Below, piece by piece: positions 1-8,029 of a stretch of 46,006 nucleotides of DNA (positions are counted from its first letter, which is position 1; each line of letters begins with the position of its first letter). The notes under the pieces are model-generated. The model ran no database searches. It saw only the letters and a program-made list of their open reading frames with translations, and was not told where the DNA came from. Made by a program: the position numbers and the translations under genes. The stretch comes from an uncultured Clostridium sp. (GTDB lineage Bacteria; Bacillota; Clostridia; TANB77; CAG-508), in the NCBI GenBank assembly GCA_900554635.1, contig USHY01000004.1, positions 1 to 46,006 on the forward strand, read 5' to 3'.

Positions 1-316
1 AAATTTTTCTCCTTCTTCATATGTTAGTTTTGTTGGAGCTGTTGTTATTTCTATATTGCTTAATGTTTTTTCTGGTATTATTTGTTGTTCTTTTACAGTT
101 ATTGCTACTTCTGCTGTTTTTGTTATTTCACCTTCTGTATAACTTACAACTATTTTTGTATCTGTTTTTGCTAGTGCTCCATTTGGTGTATATGTGTAGT
201 CTGTAACAGGTGCACTGGTTGAATCGCTGTAATTTGCTGTTACTACCATTCCTGTTTTATCAAATTTTTCTCCTTCTTCATATGTTAGTTTTGTTGGAGC
301 TGTTGTTATTTCTATA
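1..316 (-). repeat. 261-bp direct repeat encoding Ig-like modules of the protease
   Basis: Bases 1-55 are identical to bases 262-316, giving a period of 261 bp (87 codons). The repeat units encode modules beginning LTYEEGEKFDKTGMVV. At least one full unit and the start of a second are visible, and the array continues beyond the window edge. Near-identical DNA points to recent duplication. Confidence 0.9.
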
Positions 317-1785
317 CCACTTAGTGCTTTTACTGGTTGTTCATGGAATTTGCAAGTTGTACAACTACAACCAAAGCAATATATTTTAGAACAATTATCA
401 CAATTGCAATCACATTCTTCATAATTTTTGAAACATGGCATTCCTTCTCCATAGTCAACATCTCTGTTTTGCGTTCCCAAATCTAAAGAATATTCTTGTA
501 ATATTTTATACACTTGTGCTGTTGTAAATGTTTTATCATAACTTTTAACAGTCGCAACTGCTGCTGCAATATGTGGTGAAGCATGTGATGTTCCACTTAC
601 TATTGGAAACTCTTCCATAGCTGCACCTGTTGGCACTAAACTTAAAATGTGTTGACCTGGTGCTGAAAAATCAACTGATTGTCCAAAGTTTGAAAAACTT
701 GTATATGCTAAATTTGAATCTCCTGAATTATATGCTGCTAAATATGAGCTTAACAAAATACTATTATTTTCTACTGTAATTAAATTTGAATTTAAAGCTC
801 CAACTCCAATAACATCAGTATAAGAAGCAGGGTATAAATTATCGCCATTTACTCTAGTTCCATTTTCATCACCATTTCCAACTGCTGCAACTACAACAAT
901 TCCTTTATTAACTGCTTCTTGTATTAAATTACCAATCTCAGTTTCTATTGGCGAACTACCACTTGCGCTTTTTTCCCATCCTAAACTTAAATTAATTACA
1001 TCCACATTTTGGTCTATTGCGTATTTTATTCCATCACATATGTAAACTAAACCAAGATTTCCATCATCATCTTCTGCTTTTATTGGAAGGATTTTTACAT
1101 TCTTTGGTGTTCCATCAAGTATTATTCCTCCAGTATGTGTTCCATGTCCTACTAACACATTTTCATTTGTCTGTGAATTTTTTTCTTTGTGATTATCTGA
1201 TATATCTTTTGTGTTTGTTACTATATTGATATATCTACTATCAATTCTTGTGTTTAAATTTTGTTCTGTTAATGTTGAATTTGATAAATCAAAACCTGAG
1301 TCTATAACAGCAACTACTACATCTTCTTTCTCTGTATTACTATCTATTTTTGTCTGTGTCTCGTTTAATCCCATTGTATGTATTCCCCAAGACTCAATTT
1401 CTGTTCCAGCAATATCAAATTTTATGCTTAATGGATTAACAGTATCTTGGATTTTAGCATTTTTATCAATTTCAATGTTTTGAACTTTTGAGTTTTCTTT
1501 AAATAACCTATAAGCATTTTCTGTTTCTTCTATTGTGTCATATGTAAGTACATATTTACCACTATATGATTTACTTGCACTTTTTGCATTATAAGTATCT
1601 CCTATTTCTCCTTCTACAGTTACTATAAGTCTTTTGGCTGAAAAGTCTTGTTGGACCTGTTGTTCTTTATCACCATATCCTTTTTCCCTACTACTTACAA
1701 ACCAAATTGTTCCACCTGCTATAATTGCCACAATTAATAGAATTAATATTGTTAATTTTAATTGTTTCTGTGATTTTTGTAACAT
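1..1785 (-). CDS. Membrane-anchored subtilisin-like (S8) serine protease, C-terminus beyond the window
   Basis: The gene is open at the left window edge; 595 codons are visible. Residues about 11-30 form a single N-terminal membrane segment (signal anchor). The subtilisin triad is complete: Asp162 in VIDSGFD, His214 in GHGTHTGG and Ser400 in SGTSHASPH. Residues 451-478 are a linker with nine cysteines. After it come Ig-like repeats of 87 residues starting near LTYEEGEKFD. The start ATG at 1785 is preceded by AAGGAGAGG. The family cleaves peptides outside the cell; the repeats probably act as a wall- or substrate-binding stalk. It is divergent from the HExxH gene at 2034. The substrate cannot be told from sequence. 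I translated this gene by hand from the minus strand. Confidence 0.93.
   Translation of the reverse strand, partial: MLQKSQKQLKLTILILLIVAIIAGGTIWFVSSREKGYGDKEQQVQQDFSAKRLIVTVEGEIGDTYNAKSASKSYSGKYVLTYDTIEETENAYRLFKENSKVQNIEIDKNAKIQDTVNPLSIKFDIAGTEIESWGIHTMGLNETQTKIDSNTEKEDVVVAVIDSGFDLSNSTLTEQNLNTRIDSRYINIVTNTKDISDNHKEKNSQTNENVLVGHGTHTGGIILDGTPKNVKILPIKAEDDDGNLGLVYICDGIKYAIDQNVDVINLSLGWEKSASGSSPIETEIGNLIQEAVNKGIVVVAAVGNGDENGTRVNGDNLYPASYTDVIGVGALNSNLITVENNSILLSSYLAAYNSGDSNLAYTSFSNFGQSVDFSAPGQHILSLVPTGAAMEEFPIVSGTSHASPHIAAAVATVKSYDKTFTTAQVYKILQEYSLDLGTQNRDVDYGEGMPCFKNYEECDCNCDNCSKIYCFGCSCTTCKFHEQPVKALSGIEITTAPTKLTYEEGEKFDKTGMVVTANYSDSTSAPVTDYTYTPNGALAKTDTKIVVSYTEGEITKTAEVAITVKEQQIIPEKTLSNIEITTAPTKLTYEEGEKF
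352..435 (-). other. Nine-cysteine linker in the subtilisin
   Basis: These codons give residues 451-478, with Cys at 451, 458, 460, 462, 465, 470, 473, 475 and 478. The spacing includes CxCxC, CxxC and CxC. The segment lies directly between the catalytic domain and the Ig-like repeats. It could be a disulfide knot or a metal-binding module. The rest of the visible protein has few cysteines. Confidence 0.85.
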
Positions 1786-1817
1786 TCTTATCCTCTCCTT
1801 TATATAATACCTCTTTT

Positions 1818-1847
1818 ATATTATTTCATATTTTTACAAAAAATCAA
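1818..1847 (-). promoter_or_regulatory. Probable sigma-A promoter of the S8 protease
   Basis: On the minus strand there is TTGATT (1847-1842), an 18-base spacer, then TAATAT (1823-1818), about 32 bases before the ATG. Confidence 0.5.
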
Positions 1848-1903
1848 TACTGTGTTTTTCACACTAGCTCATTTTTCCCCATAATTTAGCCTTTTTAGCG
1901 TTT

Positions 1904-1972
1904 TATTACAAATATATGACATTTTTTGTTGCTGTAATATTTTTGTAATATAAATATCATATATTTGTAATA
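1904..1972. promoter_or_regulatory. Three TTTGTAATA boxes in a divergent intergenic region
   Basis: TTTGTAATA occurs at 1942-1950 and 1964-1972 (22 bases apart, about two helical turns), and inverted at 1904-1912. The boxes lie between the protease gene and the HExxH gene and could be operators for a shared regulator. In such AT-rich DNA they may also be chance. Confidence 0.3.
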
Positions 1973-1993
1973 CATTTTTGGTATTTTTTGATG

Positions 1994-1999
1994 TATAAT
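1994..1999 (+). promoter_or_regulatory. Candidate -10 element for the HExxH gene
   Basis: TATAAT lies 35 bases before the ATG at 2034. No good -35 is seen 17 bases upstream (TACATT), so an activator may be needed. Confidence 0.4.
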
Positions 2000-2033
2000 T
2001 ATTCTGTACTAATGAATTAAAAAGGAGTTACCA

Positions 2034-3149
2034 ATGAATATTGATTATTTGTTGAAAAAAGAAGGAATTACAAATATTAAAGAACTGAATAGCAATCAAA
2101 TTAAAACAATATCTAAAGACCTTGCTATAAAGCTATGTTTAGCATTTCCAGAACATGATTTGGATAGGCAAGCTTTATATAACTCTTTTTGTGGGCTAAA
2201 TATGTATACTGCAACAATGCCAAAAGATTCAAGTGGTGCTAAATATATTGCAAATAGCAATTCTATTTATTTTAATGAAAATATAGCTTTTACATCTATT
2301 CCTGAGGTTGCAATGCACGAGTGTATTCACTTTATTCAGGAAGGCAGGCTAAATGGAAGGAATGGTTTTTTAGGTTTGAGTTCATTTGCTTCTGGGTTGG
2401 CATTGAATGAAGCTGCTGTTCAGCTTATGGCTTCTGAGGCAAACATGTCTAATATTACTGAGGAAAAATATTTTGATATTACTATTAGAACTATTAGTCC
2501 TAATTATTATCCATTAGAATGTACATTACTTAATGAAATTTCTTATTTTACTGGTACATATCCTTTATATCACAGTGTTTTAAACAGTAATGATGTTTTT
2601 AAGAATACCTTTATTGCAAAGTTCAATAAAAGAATTTATAACAGAATTGCAAGGCAATTAGATAAGTTGCTACATTTGGAAGGTGAACTTGCTTGTTATA
2701 TATCAGAACTTGAAAATTCTGAGAAGGTTGGCGATATTAAAGAATTAAATGCTATAATTTCAGAGCAAAAGAAAAATATTAAAAAATTATTTTTCAATAT
2801 CCAAAATTTCATTATTAGAAATTGCTTTGCGTGTGGATTTAACAGTATTAGTACAATTGATGATTTGAAAGAGATTAAAGAAAAGCTATATAATTTTAAA
2901 AATATTATAGGAACAACTGATGGATACACCTTTTACAATGATTTTTATCGAGATTTAATGAATGCCTTGGAGAATAAAAAAGAGGAAATTCTAAAATATG
3001 GTGAAATTAGTTTGTTTAAACAAGAGTGTACTGCTCTTACTATTGTTGACCAAACAAGAGAGCGTTTTGGATTTATTCGCACTTTTATTAGAAAGCTAAA
3101 GAAGTTGTTTAGATTAAATAAAGAAAGTATTAATGATTATAATAATTAA
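2034..3149 (+). CDS. Uncharacterised protein with a gluzincin-like HExxH motif
   Basis: This 371-residue protein is not one I recognise. It has no signal peptide or membrane segment and looks cytoplasmic. The sequence EVAMHECIHFIQE contains HExxH, the zinc-binding signature of many metallopeptidases. About 45 residues downstream, LNEAAVQLMASE offers a Glu that could be the third zinc ligand, as in gluzincins. The C-terminal half is helical and rich in Lys and Glu, and the tail is basic (RTFIRKLKKLFRL). The ATG follows AAAAAGGAGTT. The 3' end runs into a terminator shared with the converging gene. A peptidase role is inferred from the motif alone. Confidence 0.75.
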   Translation: MNIDYLLKKEGITNIKELNSNQIKTISKDLAIKLCLAFPEHDLDRQALYNSFCGLNMYTATMPKDSSGAKYIANSNSIYFNENIAFTSIPEVAMHECIHFIQEGRLNGRNGFLGLSSFASGLALNEAAVQLMASEANMSNITEEKYFDITIRTISPNYYPLECTLLNEISYFTGTYPLYHSVLNSNDVFKNTFIAKFNKRIYNRIARQLDKLLHLEGELACYISELENSEKVGDIKELNAIISEQKKNIKKLFFNIQNFIIRNCFACGFNSISTIDDLKEIKEKLYNFKNIIGTTDGYTFYNDFYRDLMNALENKKEEILKYGEISLFKQECTALTIVDQTRERFGFIRTFIRKLKKLFRLNKESINDYNN

Positions 3150-3174
3150 AACCTAAGTTTTCGCTTAGGTTTTT
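3149..3174. terminator. Bidirectional intrinsic terminator
   Basis: A 10-bp stem (AAAACCTAAG with CTTAGGTTTT) has a 6-base loop and T-rich DNA on both sides. It serves the converging genes at 2034 (+) and 3929 (-); the minus-strand stop codon lies inside the stem. Confidence 0.9.
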
Positions 3175-3929
3175 ATTTTATCAATTATCAAATCCATTTC
3201 ACTTGTGAAGCTGCTGTTTCCATAACTATATATAATATATACTATTCCATCTTTCACAAAGAATTCTGTTGCGTTTTCCAATATGTATATACTACTTTCT
3301 GGGTTTCTTCTATACACTTTATATCCCTGTTCAATTATTGTATTTTCTTTTTTAATTGCTACTTGTATCTTTTTATTTATTTGTTGTTGAATTTCCTCTC
3401 TCTTGTTTTCTGGCACCACATCTGTTATTTTCATTAATTGTTTGTCCTGTAAGTTAAAATTATATGTTTTTACTATTGTTCTTTGTGCATTAACTCCTTC
3501 TTTTAAAACACAATGAATTGCAAGTGATAAAATATTATCATCAATACTTGTTGCATAATTTATAGAAACTATAGAATATGTTTTACTCTCATTATATATA
3601 CTTAACATCTTTTGAACGAAAATATCATATATCTCTTTATTAATTTCATTATCAACTGCACTACCAGTATGAACATAAGGAATATCTGCTTGTATCCTAT
3701 ATTTTCCACTCTTTTCCTCTTCAATGTGGTACAAAGTTTTTATATACTCATTTTCATTATTACTAAAAATTTTTCCAAAATTAATCTCCAACTCCTCTAA
3801 ATTCAAAGGCTCATCCACACTCTCCTGTGCGTTACTTTTTCCTATTATCAAAACTATGACCACAATAGCCACAACTAATATAGCAACCACACCACCTACA
3901 ATAAACAATAATTTTCTATTTTTTCTCAA
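3165..3929 (-). CDS. Membrane-anchored DUF3298/DUF4163-like (RsiV-like) protein
   Basis: One membrane segment near the N-terminus (about residues 8-30) is followed by an extracytoplasmic domain. The domain pattern fits DUF4163/DUF3298 proteins: a strand reading ADIPYVHTG, a helix, SINYATSIDDNILSLAIH, TYNFNLQDKQ, and a late EFFVKDGIVYIIYSYG. Bacillus RsiV, a lysozyme-sensing anti-sigma factor, contains this domain, but no N-terminal cytoplasmic anti-sigma part is present here. I prefer the TTG at 3929 because GGTGAT lies four bases before it; a GTG at 3938 would overlap the SD. The gene stands alone with its own promoter. Confidence 0.7.
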   Translation of the reverse strand: MRKNRKLLFIVGGVVAILVVAIVVIVLIIGKSNAQESVDEPLNLEELEINFGKIFSNNENEYIKTLYHIEEEKSGKYRIQADIPYVHTGSAVDNEINKEIYDIFVQKMLSIYNESKTYSIVSINYATSIDDNILSLAIHCVLKEGVNAQRTIVKTYNFNLQDKQLMKITDVVPENKREEIQQQINKKIQVAIKKENTIIEQGYKVYRRNPESSIYILENATEFFVKDGIVYIIYSYGNSSFTSEMDLIIDKIKT

Positions 3930-3945
3930 AATAATCACCTTTTAT

Positions 3946-3974
3946 ATTATACCATTAATAAATTCTTTTTTCAA
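3946..3974 (-). promoter_or_regulatory. Sigma-A promoter of the RsiV-like gene
   Basis: On the minus strand: TTGAAA (3974-3969), a 17-base spacer, then TATAAT (3951-3946). It lies directly upstream of the gene. Confidence 0.8.
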
Positions 3975-4029
3975 ATGAAAATTGGGGAGTTAATTTTTGG
4001 CCTCCATGAATTGTTTCTTTTTACCTTCA

Positions 4030-4035
4030 TATAAT
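4030..4035 (+). promoter_or_regulatory. Candidate -10 element for the ykvI-like gene
   Basis: TATAAT sits about 17 bases before the chosen GTG start, so the leader would be only about 10 nt, just enough for the GGTGAT Shine-Dalgarno at 4042-4047. The -35 is weak. Confidence 0.45.
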
Positions 4036-4051
4036 TAAATTGGTGATAGCT

Positions 4052-5066
4052 GTGTTTAGTTCTATTTTAGTTATTATTGGAACCATTATAGGAGCCGGCT
4101 TTGCTTCCGGGCAGGAGATTTTTACTTTTTTTAATGTGTATGGCAGTTGGGGGTTTTTAGGTCTTTTTGTTGCTGAAGTTTTGATTGGTTTTATTGTTTA
4201 TAAAGCTCTTGTTATTATTATTGATAATAATATTTCTACATATCCCAACTTTGTTTCTATAGTAATGACTAATTGTAAATTTGCAAACTCCGTAATTTGC
4301 TATGTTGTAAATATATTTTTACTCATTTCCTTTGTTGTAATGTGTGCTGGTTTTTCTGCCTATTTTTCACAGGAATTTGGCTTACCTAGTGTTTTTGGTT
4401 CATTTATAATTTGCATATTATCCTTCTTTACCTTTTTGAAAAACATTAATGGCCTAATTAAAATTAATGTTATATTTATACCAATTTTAATTGTAATAAT
4501 TCTAATTTTAGGCTTCAAAAACTTAAGCTGTTTTGAAAATTTTCATTTAGTTGGAACTATATTTTCTCTAAAATGTTTTGTTAAAGCCTTAATGTATGCA
4601 AGTTATAACCTAATAATCGTTTTGCCAATCTTAATCTCTTTGAAAAAATATGTTTCAACCACTAAACAAGCAAAAATCGTTGCTACTGAAGTAACATTAT
4701 TTCTACTAGTAATGGCAATTATTCTATTTATTTTACTGGACTTTTATTATGATGATATAAAAACCCTAGAACTTCCAATCATCTACATTGCCGGCATTTG
4801 TGGAGCAATTTATAAATACCTCTGTGGCTTTATTCTATTAGTTGCTATATTTACAACTGCACTATCCAGTGGGTACGGTTTTTTAAATGATTTTTCCTTA
4901 AAAAGCAGGAAAAATTATATATTGCTTGCATTTACCATATGTACTATCGCTTTCTTTTTAAGTAAAATTGGGTTTAGCTACTTGCTTAATTTACTGTATC
5001 CTATCTTGGGAATTTTGCGGATTAATACAGGTGATTTTTATTTTCTTTTTTCATAAAAAGTATTGA
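4052..5066 (+). CDS. YkvI-type membrane transporter, read through a +1 frameshift at CGG
   Basis: This is a COG3949 (YkvI) family protein of the LeuT/APC superfold with about ten membrane helices. The signature near the N-terminus is GTIIGAGFASGQEI. The substrate is unknown. The zero frame ends early at 5054-5056 with the tail LRINTGDFYFLFS, unlike a last helix. At 5018 the zero-frame codon is CGG. Skipping that C reads LGLIQVIFIFFFHKKY, a hydrophobic last helix with a basic end, as the family has, with a TGA stop at 5064-5066. The joined length is 337 residues. I chose GTG at 4052 because GGTGAT lies four bases upstream; TTG 4040 and GTG 4043 are in-frame alternatives, and a stop at 4007 rules out longer forms. 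Confidence 0.85.
5018..5020 (+). other. CGG +1 frameshift site in the ykvI-like gene
   Basis: Zero frame is ATT TTG CGG ATT. Skipping C5018 gives ATT TTG GGA TTA (Ile-Leu-Gly-Leu) and restores the conserved C-terminal helix. The zero-frame stop comes 12 codons after the CGG. Confidence 0.85.
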
Positions 5067-5091
5067 AAATTTTACTGTTTATTGATATAAG
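5063..5091 (+). promoter_or_regulatory. Promoter of the DUF5711-cvpA operon
   Basis: TTGAAA (5063-5068), a 17-base spacer, then TATAAG (5086-5091) with an extended -10 TG at 5083-5084. It overlaps the shifted end of the upstream gene. Confidence 0.7.
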
Positions 5092-5109
5092 TATATAGAG
5101 GTTTTTTAT

Positions 5110-6249
5110 ATGGAACGAAAATTGAATAAGAAAAAAATTTTGGGATTAATTTTTATACTTTTTATTATAATTATAACAATTGTATTCTCTATATTATATC
5201 GAAAAAATTCGCATATTCGTAGTTTTTTTGATGTGTACATTTTTAGAAAACACATTACAGAAAACACTTTGCCTAAAATCGAGATTGAAAATGCTTATTG
5301 CTATTCATTTAATGATACTTTAGTTGTTTTAGAAAAAAACATTTTGACTTTTTATAATAAATCCGCAAATAGTATAGGCTCTTTAGAGCTAGAAATCTCA
5401 GAACCAATTTTTAAAACAACTGGTAAATATTTATGTATTGCAGAAAAAAATGGTGGCAAGCTTTACTTAATCTCTAACAAAAATATAATATGGCAAAAAA
5501 ACTTAGAAGGCAATATCAATAATATTTCTGTAAACAAAAACGGATATGTTGCAGTTTCTATTGTGGACACAACTTATAAGAATATATGCAAAGTATATAA
5601 TTCTACTGGAACTGAATTATTTACTACATACCTTTCAAAATCTTATATAATCGATTCTGCTATTTCAAATGATAACAATTACCTAGTTTTGGCAGAAGCA
5701 AACTTTTCAGGTATTACAATACAATCAAATGTTAAAATCATTTCAATAGAAAAAACTCTAAATAACAGTAAAGATACTATTATTTACAATTACACTGCAC
5801 CTATTGGAGATTTCATAATTACAATTGGATATAATTCTAATGGTGGAATTGTTTGTTTATATGATAACCACATAGATCTTATTCAAAATAACTCTTGTTC
5901 TGAACTTTATAATTTTACAAAGTCAAATACTTTGTTTGCTGATATAAATAACAAGCTTGTTCTAGTAGAGAAAAAGAGCACAGGCTTATTTTCTCAAGAG
6001 TTTGAGTTACAAATAATAGATACATCTACATCAGAGAAAAAAACATATACACTTCAAAAAGAGCCTAAGTCTATAGAAGTTTCAAACAATGTTATAGCTA
6101 TAAACTTTGGAACAGAAGCACTATTTATTAATAATTCTGGCTGGCTTATTAAAGATTACACATCAACTCAAGAAATTCAATCTATTGTTCTTTCTAATAA
6201 CTTAGCTGGTATTGTTTACAAAAATAAAATAGAATTTGTTTCTTTATAG
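5110..6249 (+). CDS. DUF5711-family membrane-anchored beta-propeller-like protein
   Basis: The protein has 379 residues. It starts with a basic stretch and one membrane helix (about residues 10-28), then a domain of repeated short strands (KYLCIAEKNGGKLYLIS, NGYVAVSIVD, NNYLVLAEANFSG). This resembles the WD40/PQQ-like propeller of DUF5711 proteins. The ATG follows AGAGG. The next gene is a cvpA homologue 12 bases downstream, an arrangement common for this family, which suggests a shared envelope role. The molecular function of DUF5711 is unknown to me. Good promoter directly upstream. Confidence 0.75.
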   Translation: MERKLNKKKILGLIFILFIIIITIVFSILYRKNSHIRSFFDVYIFRKHITENTLPKIEIENAYCYSFNDTLVVLEKNILTFYNKSANSIGSLELEISEPIFKTTGKYLCIAEKNGGKLYLISNKNIIWQKNLEGNINNISVNKNGYVAVSIVDTTYKNICKVYNSTGTELFTTYLSKSYIIDSAISNDNNYLVLAEANFSGITIQSNVKIISIEKTLNNSKDTIIYNYTAPIGDFIITIGYNSNGGIVCLYDNHIDLIQNNSCSELYNFTKSNTLFADINNKLVLVEKKSTGLFSQEFELQIIDTSTSEKKTYTLQKEPKSIEVSNNVIAINFGTEALFINNSGWLIKDYTSTQEIQSIVLSNNLAGIVYKNKIEFVSL

Positions 6250-6261
6250 GAGGTGAAGTTT

Positions 6262-6885
6262 ATGTCTTTCATTATTGACTTAATTATAATTGCAATTATA
6301 TTGTTATTTACTTTTTTGGGTCATAAACGCGGATTAGTTAAAGTAGCTTTTAAGTTATGTACATTTTTTATTGCTATTGTAGTAGCATTTCTACTATTCA
6401 AACCAGTAGCAGGTTTGGTTATTGAAAAAACTACTATTGATGAAAATATTGAAAATGCAATAACAAGTAAGATTTTACCAGAAGGCGTGTCAGCAGCAGA
6501 TGAAAATGCTGAGATACAAAAGAATCTGCCAGAAATTATAGTAAAAAACAGTCAAAATACTGTTCAGAGTGTGGCAGAGGCATTTAGTACAACACTTATT
6601 GAATCAGCCTGTTTCCTATTGATATTTATTGTTGTTAAAATAGGAATGAAATTTATAACCGCACTTGCTGATTTAATTGCAAAACTACCTTTGTTAAAAC
6701 AATTTAATGAACTAGGAGGCACTATATATGGTATTCTTGAAGGATTATTTATTGTATTTGTTGGTTTCGCAATTGTTTCTTTAATTGCTCCATTATTGGA
6801 TAATTCTATTTTAGATGCAATTAACAATTCTTTAATTGGTTCAATATTTTATAATAATAATATTTTGCTAAAAATTTTAATATAA
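6262..6885 (+). CDS. CvpA family membrane protein
   Basis: This 207-residue protein has four predicted membrane helices. The N-terminus reads IDLIIIAIILLFTFLGHKRG, typical of CvpA (colicin V production) proteins, with the usual basic turn after helix 1. The loop between helices 2 and 3 is longer and acidic. CvpA proteins are linked to envelope integrity; the mechanism is unsettled. The ATG at 6262 is chosen because AGGAGG (6248-6253) lies eight bases upstream; a GTG at 6253 overlaps the SD. Second gene of the DUF5711 operon. Confidence 0.85.
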   Translation: MSFIIDLIIIAIILLFTFLGHKRGLVKVAFKLCTFFIAIVVAFLLFKPVAGLVIEKTTIDENIENAITSKILPEGVSAADENAEIQKNLPEIIVKNSQNTVQSVAEAFSTTLIESACFLLIFIVVKIGMKFITALADLIAKLPLLKQFNELGGTIYGILEGLFIVFVGFAIVSLIAPLLDNSILDAINNSLIGSIFYNNNILLKILI

Positions 6886-6912
6886 AAAAAATCCCTTGAG
6901 TGGGATTTTTTT
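6885..6912. terminator. Bidirectional intrinsic terminator
   Basis: AAAAAAATCCC pairs with GGGATTTTTTT around the 6-base loop TTGAGT. It separates converging cvpA (+) and sbp (-). Confidence 0.9.
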
Positions 6913-7315
6913 ATTTTTTATTATTTTCTTTTACTGTAACTTTTTTAGGTATTTTAATTTTGTTTTCTTTGATTTTTGAACTCCATTTATCTATATAGTA
7001 TCTACGAATTATTGCTAAATTGGTAAACATTCTTCCAACAAATACAACTATTGCTGCTAGATATATATCAACATTTAATTTTACTCCAAGCCATGTTAGC
7101 ATTATTGATAATAGGGCATTTCCGAAAAAACCTGATATAAATATTTTTAAATCAAACTTTCCATTTAGAACTGATGTTATTCCACCAAACACAGAATCTA
7201 GTGCTGCAACTATAGCAATTGCTAAATAATTAGAAACTGTATATGAAATTACAGGTCCGTTCATTCCAACCAAAGCACCTAATATACATCCTATTAATAT
7301 TGCTATAAATACCAT
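6911..7315 (-). CDS. sbp: Small basic protein (DUF1290)
   Basis: A 134-residue protein with four membrane helices and a basic C-terminal tail (about 30 residues, IKIPKKVTVKENNKK at the end) longer than in Bacillus Sbp. Motifs NGPVISYTVSNYLAIAIVAALDS and FGGITSVLNGKFD are typical of DUF1290. In Bacillus subtilis sbp lies between ylxX and ftsA; here it ends the cluster and ftsA/ftsZ do not follow. Start at 7315 is chosen because AGGAGG would touch the ATG at 7324. The start is one base after the upstream stop, so translation is probably coupled. Confidence 0.9.
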   Translation of the reverse strand: MVFIAILIGCILGALVGMNGPVISYTVSNYLAIAIVAALDSVFGGITSVLNGKFDLKIFISGFFGNALLSIMLTWLGVKLNVDIYLAAIVVFVGRMFTNLAIIRRYYIDKWSSKIKENKIKIPKKVTVKENNKK

Positions 7316-7316
7316 C

Positions 7317-8018
7317 TTATTCATCCTCCTTTACATATTCAAAATCTAATCCTCTATCATGTGCTGCAATTTTTATATTGGTTGCTCTTTCTAATGATAT
7401 TTGTTTTCCTTCAGAGATTTTAGTATCTATATAACCGTAATTCTTTTGTGAAACTGCACTTTCTAGGTATGTTGTGTTTCCTATCGCTTTTATTGTATAT
7501 GGAGATGTTACATATTCTCCTTTTATTGTAATATAATTTTTTTCATTTATATCTACTATATAGCTATCATAAGCTATTCTGTGTTCATTTATTGATATTG
7601 CTTCTGCTCCAGCATTTTTTAGCAAGTTTATAAGTTCTAGTAAATCTTCTGCATTTACTTGTTGTTCTCCCCCATTTGCAAGTTTTATTATAATCCCTTC
7701 ACCTGTAACACTGGTTTTACCTAGCAATTCTTCTGTTTCTTTTAGTTCTTGTTGTAGAAGTTCAGAGGCTTCTTTTCCTTCATTTGAAGCTTCCTCATAT
7801 TCTAAAATTTTGTTATTAGTTTCAGTAACTTTTTTCACTGTCTCTTCAAATTTTGTTTTTAATGAGGTGATTTCTGTTTTTAATTCACTTTCTCTCATCA
7901 ATTCCAATTCAGAGATATTGGTTTGACTTATTGTTTTTACTTGCAAAAATATTAACGCAGTTAATATAAAACACATTATCCCAATTATAATTGTTATTGT
8001 TATTTTTCCTTTCTTCAT
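7317..8018 (-). CDS. DUF881 family protein (YlxW/YlxX-like), copy 2
   Basis: This 233-residue protein has one N-terminal membrane helix, a coiled coil at about residues 35-90 rich in Glu and Lys, and a C-terminal DUF881 domain. The motif GEGIIIKLANG, followed by LLELINLLKNAGAEAISIN and TSPYTIKAIG, is the family pattern. In Bacillus, ylxW and ylxX lie next to divIB. The domain is thought to act in envelope or division processes but its activity is unknown. SD AAAGGAGAG precedes the ATG. It follows the other DUF881 gene by 11 bases. Confidence 0.88.
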   Translation of the reverse strand: MKKGKITITIIIGIMCFILTALIFLQVKTISQTNISELELMRESELKTEITSLKTKFEETVKKVTETNNKILEYEEASNEGKEASELLQQELKETEELLGKTSVTGEGIIIKLANGGEQQVNAEDLLELINLLKNAGAEAISINEHRIAYDSYIVDINEKNYITIKGEYVTSPYTIKAIGNTTYLESAVSQKNYGYIDTKISEGKQISLERATNIKIAAHDRGLDFEYVKEDE

Positions 8019-8029
8019 TTTTCTCTCCT

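Noticed and set aside
4030..4054. Leaderless translation of the ykvI-like gene
   Set aside because: The -10 is close to the start, but GGTGAT four bases before GTG 4052 explains initiation with a very short leader.
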